Source: Roseimaritima sp.
Lineage (GTDB): Bacteria; Planctomycetota; Planctomycetia; Pirellulales; Pirellulaceae
Reading direction: 5' to 3'
Assembly (NCBI GenBank): GCA_007124075.1
Contig: SLFV01000471.1
Coordinates: forward strand, 1-10,567
Length of the DNA: 10,567 nt
Shown: in pieces, positions 5,105-10,567 of the stretch
How the letters are laid out: the number at the start of each line of letters is the position of its first letter
Numbering within the stretch: the first letter of the stretch is position 1
Notes under the pieces: model-generated
Seen by the model: only the letters and a program-made list of their open reading frames with translations
What the model was told of the DNA's origin: nothing
The model's database searches: none
Program-made: the position numbers and the translations under genes

Positions 5105-7447
5105 CTATGAATTGACGAACTTGCTGCGTCGTAAATTACGAATGGTCAGGGCCGCAACCAGATGGTTGGCCAGTGCTGCCTCCTGATCGTCGTCCAACGC
5201 GCCGGCGGATCGTGGCCCCGCAAAGCAAACGCGATCTGCGGCATTGCAAAACCGCGTTACCAATTCGGCCCGCACGGTGGCGGCTTCCCGGTCGGACCGC
5301 TCAGCCAACCCGATCAACCAATCACGCTGCGGCATCCCCGGGGGTCGCCTTACTCCCAGCCAGTTAGCCCTACACTGGACAATCGCTACCGCGATCCGAA
5401 TCCGTTGTTTGCGGTTCAGTAGCCGAGCGGGCAACCAAAGCAGGCTTAGTATCAAATCAAGCCAGACCCATCGAGTCCGGTATAGCAACCATACCAACAC
5501 GGCGATCACTAATGCCGACGACCAATGACGCGCAACCGCACGCGTCGCCCACAACCGCCACGATGGTCGATAGTCGGGCACCTGATAACCGGGGGTTGGT
5601 TCGATCTCAAACCAAGTGCCATCGGCCAAGCGGATTTCACACCATACGTGAACATCGCCGGCGGTCACGGGAGTCTGGCCCGCAGCCGAGTCCAATCGTC
5701 GCGCCGGAACATAAAACCCGGTCACCAAACGCGATTCCAAGCCGATTTGTCGGGCCATCAGCGCAGCGGTCGTGGCGAACCAATGATCGCCTCCGCGCCG
5801 CGATTGTAGGAAATCGCCCAATGGATCGTCAGCGTCGGGAATGCCTTGGCGATCAAAGGTAAAGTCACGCCGCAAACGCTGGACAATGGTCTGCAACTGA
5901 GCGTATCGATCATCGATCCCGCCGGTCCAGGCAGTGACCGTCTCCGACAGCAAGCGATGCGACCAATCGGTGTCGACAGGCTCCCGATCGGTCAACGCTA
6001 ATTCGGTGATCAGGTGGTCTTCCTGAATCGCCTGCCACTGCATCGCGATGATCGTCAAAGCTGGAATCTGTTCATGTCGAGGCATCTGCCACGAATCATC
6101 GGCGGTAATACCAAAAAAATCGACTCGATCGATGTCTTTGATCTGAACCGCGTCGGTCCGCTGTGGCGTGGGGATCCGCGACGACTGCAGACGCAGCAAT
6201 TTAGCGGCACCGTAGCGTGGGTCGGTGTTCGAGGAATCGACCGCCTGGTCGCTGCGAACGATCCAGGTGTGCGAACCGTGTTGCCTAGCAACCAAGCGCG
6301 CGGAGTTCGCGGTTTCTGTAGCGGTCCACTCCACTCCGTCAAAGTCTTCAAATCGCTGCATCGCCAAACGGATCCCGGTTGGTCCCACCCACTGCAGAAT
6401 CGCGTTGTCTTTATCTTTCGCATCACGTAAGTGGCGGTGCTGTGGCGGGGCCGAACGCTGGACCGAAAACGATCCGTCTCCCTGTTCGCTCTTACTCGCG
6501 TCGCCGTGGTTTTCTAACAACTGGCGATTCGTCAGCGCCTGCGCCGGGTCGTTCCGTTTGACTTGAAATGGCTTCCCCAGGGACTCGCTGAACATGTCAA
6601 ACAAGGATTGCTGCTGCGACTCCAGAAAAACGTCGCTATCCACCGCCCCGAACGAATCCGCAAAATCCCGTGCCGCGACCGCTGCATCTCCATCGCCAAC
6701 CCCCGATCGGGCGCGTGGGTCATGCCAGTCATCTCCACCGCTGGTCGGCATGAAGCCAAACCCCAAGCGACGGGAATCCGTGAATCGTCCACGGACTGCG
6801 ACAATGCCTAGGACGCTCAGCAGCACCGCCAAACCTACCGTTACCGGGCGGACGCTGACACTGGGTCGAACCTGGTCAGGCATGCAGACCGCCAATCGCT
6901 CCCAATGGTTCGCCACCAAGTGCCAGATGCAGATCGCGAACCACAGGGTCGCCACCCAAACGCTCCGCGGATCATCATTAATCGCGGTACCAAACAGAAC
7001 AACGAATCCGCTGCAGATGACCGCGAGCGAAAGCCAACGTTTGTCATTGCGATACAGCGCAAAGACCAGACCCAGCATCGCTAACCCCGTGATGGCGGCC
7101 ATTTCGTGCGGAACCGGCCAGCCGATCGCCCCGCCGATCAGATCAAAAAACAACGGGACCAACAGCAGCAACAAGGCGCCACGACGCAGCCCTCCCCAAG
7201 CCAATGCCACGATGGCCGTCACTACCGCTATTTCACTCCAGTACCACGGACTGACCTCCGCGCGATGGCGCACCGCGTAAACCGCGGTCGTCGCCAAAAT
7301 AGCCAGCAGCACAGCCTCGCGCTGACGTCGTGTCCCGCCCGCGGCCGTGCTCAGCAGCGCTTCATCGTTTCGTTGCTGCAGGCCAGCAAAAAACGCCGCC
7401 GACCCGCGACGACGCGTTGCGGCGTTGTTAGGCGACGTGGCAGACAT
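5105..7447 (-). CDS. Transglutaminase-like membrane protein (TgpA-type architecture) lacking the catalytic Cys
   Basis: This is a 780-residue protein with TgpA/DUF3488-like layout: about seven N-terminal membrane segments (residues about 46-220), a large extracytoplasmic region (about 221-630), one or two C-terminal membrane segments (about 640-675) and a cytoplasmic tail. The transglutaminase-like core is at about 526-625 (DFTFDRQGIPDADDPLGDFL, then LVTGFYVPAR, then DVHVWCEIRL and WFEIEPTPGY). In active relatives the helix start reads like RRGYCEHFA. Here it reads RRGGDHWFA, so the nucleophile Cys is replaced by Asp554. His600 is kept and the triad Asp is Glu616. No other Cys sits where it could substitute, except one at 603, so cysteine catalysis is unlikely and a structural or binding role is plausible. 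The ATG at 7447 lies inside the end of the DUF58 gene (20-bp overlap) and has GAGGTGG just upstream, which favours it over a longer frame starting at 7504. Confidence 0.9.
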   Translation of the reverse strand: MSATSPNNAATRRRGSAAFFAGLQQRNDEALLSTAAGGTRRQREAVLLAILATTAVYAVRHRAEVSPWYWSEIAVVTAIVALAWGGLRRGALLLLLVPLFFDLIGGAIGWPVPHEMAAITGLAMLGLVFALYRNDKRWLSLAVICSGFVVLFGTAINDDPRSVWVATLWFAICIWHLVANHWERLAVCMPDQVRPSVSVRPVTVGLAVLLSVLGIVAVRGRFTDSRRLGFGFMPTSGGDDWHDPRARSGVGDGDAAVAARDFADSFGAVDSDVFLESQQQSLFDMFSESLGKPFQVKRNDPAQALTNRQLLENHGDASKSEQGDGSFSVQRSAPPQHRHLRDAKDKDNAILQWVGPTGIRLAMQRFEDFDGVEWTATETANSARLVARQHGSHTWIVRSDQAVDSSNTDPRYGAAKLLRLQSSRIPTPQRTDAVQIKDIDRVDFFGITADDSWQMPRHEQIPALTIIAMQWQAIQEDHLITELALTDREPVDTDWSHRLLSETVTAWTGGIDDRYAQLQTIVQRLRRDFTFDRQGIPDADDPLGDFLQSRRGGDHWFATTAALMARQIGLESRLVTGFYVPARRLDSAAGQTPVTAGDVHVWCEIRLADGTWFEIEPTPGYQVPDYRPSWRLWATRAVARHWSSALVIAVLVWLLYRTRWVWLDLILSLLWLPARLLNRKQRIRIAVAIVQCRANWLGVRRPPGMPQRDWLIGLAERSDREAATVRAELVTRFCNAADRVCFAGPRSAGALDDDQEAALANHLVAALTIRNLRRSKFVNS

Positions 7448-8681
7448 GATCCACCTCGTGCCAAAGCCGTCCAATCTGAGACTGAAGATCGCCACCGACG
7501 TCAAGCTGGATCACGCGCTGACGACCGCCAGCCCGGCGTCCACCGTGCGGATCGTTGACTTCCACCAACACGATCAGGGAACCGCTTTCCCCATGGACAC
7601 GAATTAGCGGTCGACGGGCATCACGCAACCCTGGCGATACGGGACACCCCGACCCGGCAGGCGGAACGTCGGCCAAGGCGTCCAGCAATTGCTCACGTCG
7701 GTGAAAAGCATTGTCATGCGGTAATCGTTTGGCGCCCACAAACACTTGCAGCGGAGTACGAATGCCATGCAAATGATTGATCAAGCTGGCTGCGACACGG
7801 ACCTTCCAGGCCAACGTTTCCGGGACCGGATCGGAATCGTCCAGCCACACATCGACCTCCGCGCATTGCGGCGCACTTCGCTGGGTCACGATCAAGCTGT
7901 CGGTCCGCGCGGACGCTACCCAGTGGATATGCCGCGCCGAATCGCCGCGCTGGTAAGCTCGCACCCCCAGGAAGTCGCCACTGCGGCCGTGCCGCGCGCC
8001 ATCGCCATCGCTGGCGGCTTTTCGCCCCAACAGGTTGTAGCCCGGTTCAATCGGAAAGACCTGCGGCCAGACTGTAACGGTTTTCAGATCCGTTAACGGA
8101 CGCCGCGCGGTCCAAATGCCAAACGGGAAACCGCTGGCGATTTGGGGCGGACGCAGTGGATAACGCCCACGCATCGTGGGACGCGTTTGCATGCGAAAGT
8201 CCGCTATGCACAGTGGCGGCACGCAAGCCAACGCGACCGTCGGCGCGGCAAGTCCGGTATCATCCCGCAAGGCATCCAAATACCCTTCGATCGATAACCC
8301 CCACAACGGTAAGGGAAGACGATTGCGGACGGTGAGCACCATCGCGCATGCTTCGAATTCGTGCACCGCCGATTTGATGGGATGCAATTGACAGCAGCAC
8401 CCCCGAACTGCAACCCAAGGCCAAACCATGCCGACCAGCATGATTCCCACCAGCACAGCCGCCAAAGTCCAACCGACCGGTGCCAAGAACAGTCCGATCA
8501 ACACACTAAATAACGCCGCAATGGCAAACCAACCGATCGGTTCTTTCAGCCAATAAACAAAACGGTTTGCCCACGGACAAAAATCGGTCGTCAGCACACG
8601 CTGCCACCACCGGGACTGCGATGATCCAGATAAGCGATTGATGACCACAAGATCCCTTGGCAAATTACAGAAATCAGTCAC
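7428..8681 (-). CDS. DUF58 domain protein, membrane-anchored
   Basis: This 417-residue protein of the DUF58 family is usually encoded with MoxR ATPases and transglutaminase-like membrane proteins and is thought to be a MoxR partner. Two membrane segments lie at about residues 50-66 and 69-87. The family signature is clear at 235-267: GDFLGVRAYQRGDSARHIHW followed by VASARTDSLIVTQ. After it comes the beginning of a VWA-like fold (AEVDVWLDDSD, 274-284), in which the DxD pattern is only partial relative to a full MIDAS. The start is GTG at 8681 with a weak GGCGGA just upstream. An ATG at 8692 is out of frame and closes after four codons on the TGA that overlaps this GTG. This is the first gene of the minus-strand operon and follows a good promoter. 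Its 3' end overlaps the next gene by 20 bp. In many genomes MoxR comes first in such clusters; here it is third. Confidence 0.93.
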   Translation of the reverse strand: MTDFCNLPRDLVVINRLSGSSQSRWWQRVLTTDFCPWANRFVYWLKEPIGWFAIAALFSVLIGLFLAPVGWTLAAVLVGIMLVGMVWPWVAVRGCCCQLHPIKSAVHEFEACAMVLTVRNRLPLPLWGLSIEGYLDALRDDTGLAAPTVALACVPPLCIADFRMQTRPTMRGRYPLRPPQIASGFPFGIWTARRPLTDLKTVTVWPQVFPIEPGYNLLGRKAASDGDGARHGRSGDFLGVRAYQRGDSARHIHWVASARTDSLIVTQRSAPQCAEVDVWLDDSDPVPETLAWKVRVAASLINHLHGIRTPLQVFVGAKRLPHDNAFHRREQLLDALADVPPAGSGCPVSPGLRDARRPLIRVHGESGSLIVLVEVNDPHGGRRAGGRQRVIQLDVGGDLQSQIGRLWHEVDHVCHVA

Positions 8682-8722
8682 GATTCCGCCATCAAGACGG
8701 GCAGATTCGCTTTTGCAATTAA

Positions 8723-8751
8723 GTTGTATCTAAATGCGTTTTCGCTGTCAA
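8723..8751 (-). promoter_or_regulatory. Sigma70-type promoter of the eight-gene minus-strand operon
   Basis: On the minus strand a perfect -35 TTGACA (8751-8746) is followed after exactly 17 bp by TACAAC (8728-8723), a four-of-six match to the -10 consensus. Transcription would begin near 8716, giving a leader of about 35 bases before the DUF58 GTG. The match and location are seen in the sequence; activity is inferred. Confidence 0.65.
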
Positions 8752-8885
8752 TTCTCCAGCCGCCAACGCAGAAAGCGGAGTCGCGTTGCTTTCGCCGCTC
8801 GGAATGCAGTGCAGCCCCTCACCCCCCCTTTGGCGAGACTTCTGCCCGCTTTGCAGTTGTTACGCACCCAGGACGGTTTAAGTTT

Positions 8886-8897
8886 GGCACTTGTGCC
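8886..8897. repeat. Short inverted repeat, possible operator
   Basis: GGCAC and GTGCC arms with a two-base spacer form a dyad in the divergent intergenic region, flanked by TTT on the left and, two bases further out, by AAA on the right. It could be a repressor site for the flippase gene or a chance dyad. The sequence alone cannot decide. Confidence 0.25.
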
Positions 8898-9014
8898 GCA
8901 AATTGGCCAGATGTTTACCTGTTTGGATTGTCGCGGCTACGATCCGTGACTAACGTACAAGCACCCTGAGTTAACAACGTTTGCATCTGCCGCTCGTCTT
9001 TGAACCCTGGAAAC

Positions 9015-10451
9015 ATGGAACCATTGGCCGCTTCACCCCGCCTCTCGCTTCTGCTGGGCGTTATTCGCGCGCTGGTAGGACGTGGGTTGGGGGCGGCCGG
9101 CCAATTGGTGGTTACGATGGTTCTGGGACGTTTGTACGGCGCAGATGGTACGGGTGCGATCATGCTGGGCCTGACCGCGATGCTGGTTCTGTCGTTAATC
9201 GGTCGTTTGGGATTGGACTTTGCTCTGCTGAGAATCGCAAGTCAGGCGTGGGAACAGCGTGACCAGCCACGTTTGTGGTCTGCGTTGTTTGCCGCGACAC
9301 GGATCGCGTTGGTCGGCAGTCTGGTTCTGGCAGCATGTTTGCTGTTGTTGACACCTTGGTTGGCTGTGAGTGTTTTTGATGACCCTCGTTTAACCGGTGT
9401 GCTGCCCTGGTTCGCAGTAGCGATTCCCGCCTACGCCCTGTTGTCTTTGTGGTGCGAGGCCCACAAGGCGATCGATCGGCCCGGGGCGGGCAACTTTCTT
9501 CACACCGCGGCAATTCCGGTGGGATTCTTGCTGATTCAAGCGTTGTTTTACTGGAGTGATGCGCGAACGAATCCTTCCGGTATCGATCACGCGGTGATTC
9601 GGGGCGTCCAGCAGGCCGATCGCCCAACGTATTGGACGACGGTGCCAATGGCTTCGGCTGCCTACGCGCTGGCGGTTTGGAGTGCCGCTGGCTGCGCGCT
9701 GGTATCGTTGACCAGGGCTGCGGGACCTTGGCGGCTTGGCCCCAGCGATGACTGGAAGGCGATGCGAACTGCCGGAATACCGTTGCTTGTGTTTAGTCTG
9801 TTTACGATGGCAGGCAGTTGGTTGCCGCTGTTGCTGCTGGGTTACTTTGCCGATTCCCAAGCGGTAGGGCAGTTTGGTGCGGCAGCGCGACTGGCGATCT
9901 TGATCATGTTCATCCTTTTGGCTTGCAACAGCGTGATTCCGGCTCGGTTTGCTCGGTTGCATGCGTCCGGTGACCTTACCGCGATCCGCCGTCTGGCCGG
10001 CAATTCTTCACTGCTGATGACCTTGATTGCACTCCCTTTGGCCTTGCTGATGATTTTTTTCGGCGATTTTTTCTTGGGCTGGCTTGGCAGCGATTTCCGC
10101 GCCGCCTCTGGAGCGCTGGCAATTCTGGCGGCGGCTCAATTGGTCAACGTCGCTACTGGCTCAGTCGGCTACCTCCTGATCATGACGGGGCACGAACAGC
10201 AACTGCGCCGTGCGGGAATGTTCGGTTTTTTTGTCAATCTGGTCGGCTGCCTGTGTTGGATTCCCCACTGGGGAATTCTGGGGGCGGCCTGGGCGGCGGC
10301 TTTGGCAATCGTGACCGAAAATCTAACCGCCACGTGGCTTGCCTATCGCCAAATCGGGGTTGTTTGCTTGCCTTGGCTACCGAGGACCGCTGCGTCAATG
10401 GCCCGGTCACATTCCATAAGCCCGACCGCCACAGGGGACGCGCATGGCTGA
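9015..10451 (+). CDS. MOP-superfamily polysaccharide flippase (Wzx-like)
   Basis: This 478-residue, very hydrophobic protein has about 12-14 membrane helices and is of the oligosaccharide flippase/RfbX type. Such proteins move lipid-linked sugar units across the inner membrane for exopolysaccharide, capsule or O-antigen assembly. Supporting features are the N-terminal pair of helices with GRLYGADGTGAIMLGLTAM, the central LGYFADSQAVGQFGAAARLA stretch typical of these transporters, the following VIPARFARLHASGD loop, and IMTGHEQQLRR in the C-terminal half. An unusually long polar insert lies between helices near residues 180-210 (DARTNPSGIDHAV onward). The start is ATG at 9015. A TTG fifteen bases earlier is open but has no ribosome site. 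The stop overlaps the next gene by 8 bp, so the two are probably coupled in an envelope-polysaccharide operon. The substrate is unknown. Confidence 0.85.
   Translation: MEPLAASPRLSLLLGVIRALVGRGLGAAGQLVVTMVLGRLYGADGTGAIMLGLTAMLVLSLIGRLGLDFALLRIASQAWEQRDQPRLWSALFAATRIALVGSLVLAACLLLLTPWLAVSVFDDPRLTGVLPWFAVAIPAYALLSLWCEAHKAIDRPGAGNFLHTAAIPVGFLLIQALFYWSDARTNPSGIDHAVIRGVQQADRPTYWTTVPMASAAYALAVWSAAGCALVSLTRAAGPWRLGPSDDWKAMRTAGIPLLVFSLFTMAGSWLPLLLLGYFADSQAVGQFGAAARLAILIMFILLACNSVIPARFARLHASGDLTAIRRLAGNSSLLMTLIALPLALLMIFFGDFFLGWLGSDFRAASGALAILAAAQLVNVATGSVGYLLIMTGHEQQLRRAGMFGFFVNLVGCLCWIPHWGILGAAWAAALAIVTENLTATWLAYRQIGVVCLPWLPRTAASMARSHSISPTATGDAHG
10433..10438 (+). promoter_or_regulatory. Ribosome binding site for the gene after the flippase
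   Basis: AGGGGA lies five bases before the ATG at 10444, inside the last codons of the flippase gene. It is among the best Shine-Dalgarno matches in the window and is the main support for the truncated downstream gene. Confidence 0.5.
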
Positions 10452-10567
10452 ACAATGCTTGTCGGGCGGCATTAGCCAGCGGCCTGCCACCTACGATTGG
10501 GATACCCAGGAGGCTAGGTACCGTCGCGAAGACAATGACCGTCGCGGTGCATTGACCCAGCGATTGA
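10444..10567 (+). CDS. Unidentified gene, N-terminal fragment (cut by window end)
   Basis: An open frame of 41 codons begins at ATG 10444, overlapping the flippase stop as ATGGCTGA, and stays open to the window edge. The visible peptide is soluble, polar and Arg-rich (SQRPATYDWDTQEARYRRED, residues 11-30), with no signal peptide or membrane segment, so it is probably cytoplasmic. I do not recognise the family from this fragment. By position after a flippase it could be a glycosyltransferase or another sugar-processing enzyme, but nothing in the residues shows this. The overlap and a good ribosome site argue that it is real. Confidence 0.5.
   Translation, partial: MAEQCLSGGISQRPATYDWDTQEARYRREDNDRRGALTQRL

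Larger units (their letters stand above)
8682..9014. other. Divergent intergenic region between the DUF58 operon and the flippase gene
   Basis: These 333 bp separate two divergent transcription units. They hold the minus-strand promoter at 8723-8751, a short inverted repeat at 8886-8897, and a run of seven C at 8822-8828. No convincing plus-strand promoter could be picked; the best weak candidate is TTTACC (8914-8919) with TACGAT 18 bp later. A 71-codon plus-strand open frame here has no ribosome site and is not called. Confidence 0.6.

Noticed and set aside
7448..7504. An earlier ATG for the transglutaminase-like gene at 7504
   Set aside because: The ATG at 7447 has a strong GAGGTGG site directly upstream, and the extra 19 residues have no family-like features.
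8734..8949. A 71-codon plus-strand frame in the divergent intergenic region, with CxxC near its end
   Set aside because: It has no ribosome site, an Arg-rich start, and overlaps the likely minus-strand promoter. Nothing in it resembles a known family.
9000..9014. A TTG start for the flippase gene
   Set aside because: There is no Shine-Dalgarno match before it. The in-frame ATG at 9015 is the simpler choice.
1..10567. CRISPR arrays, tRNA/rRNA genes, insertion sequences, toxin-antitoxin or defence genes
   Set aside because: No spaced direct repeats, no cloverleaf or rRNA-like sequence, and no transposase or defence-type motifs were seen on either strand. Other open frames are shadows of the genes listed.

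Overview
The window looks like chromosomal DNA of a planctomycete, most likely a Pirellulaceae-type (Rhodopirellula-like) bacterium. This rests on the gene styles (a MoxR/DUF58/transglutaminase-like trio, a solute receptor and a small helical protein that both carry lipoprotein signals), G+C a little above half, frequent GTG starts and weak Shine-Dalgarno sites. It is an inference from gene content, not from a marker gene. No RNA genes, insertion sequences, CRISPR arrays or phage genes were seen.

Positions 1-8681 hold eight tightly packed genes, all on the minus strand and reading leftwards. In order of transcription they are: a DUF58 protein (8681-7428); a large membrane transglutaminase-like protein (7447-5105); a MoxR-type AAA+ ATPase (5092-4133); a small helical lipoprotein (4136-3648); a UPF0718/ArsP_1-like permease with a soluble C-terminal tail (3646-2048); a TRAP-transporter substrate receptor with a lipoprotein signal (2042-1020); the small TRAP membrane subunit DctQ (967-413); and the large TRAP subunit DctM, cut by the window edge (416-1). 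Neighbouring genes overlap or lie 1-12 bp apart, except for a 52-bp gap between the receptor and DctQ that holds a hairpin. A sigma70-like promoter (TTGACA, 17 bp, TACAAC) sits just upstream of the first gene, so the eight genes can be one operon.

Positions 8682-9014 are a divergent intergenic region. From 9015 a multi-spanning MOP-superfamily polysaccharide flippase is read on the plus strand. It overlaps by 8 bp the start of another gene that runs off the right edge. This pair looks like the beginning of an envelope or exopolysaccharide locus.

The most interesting points are these. (1) The transglutaminase-like protein has Asp where the catalytic Cys should be, and Glu where the triad Asp should be, while keeping the His. 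(2) A MoxR/DUF58/transglutaminase module appears to be co-transcribed with, and translationally coupled to, an uptake unit made of a small lipoprotein, an orphan permease and a lipid-anchored TRAP transporter. This suggests a chaperone-assembled or regulated envelope transport system rather than two unrelated loci.
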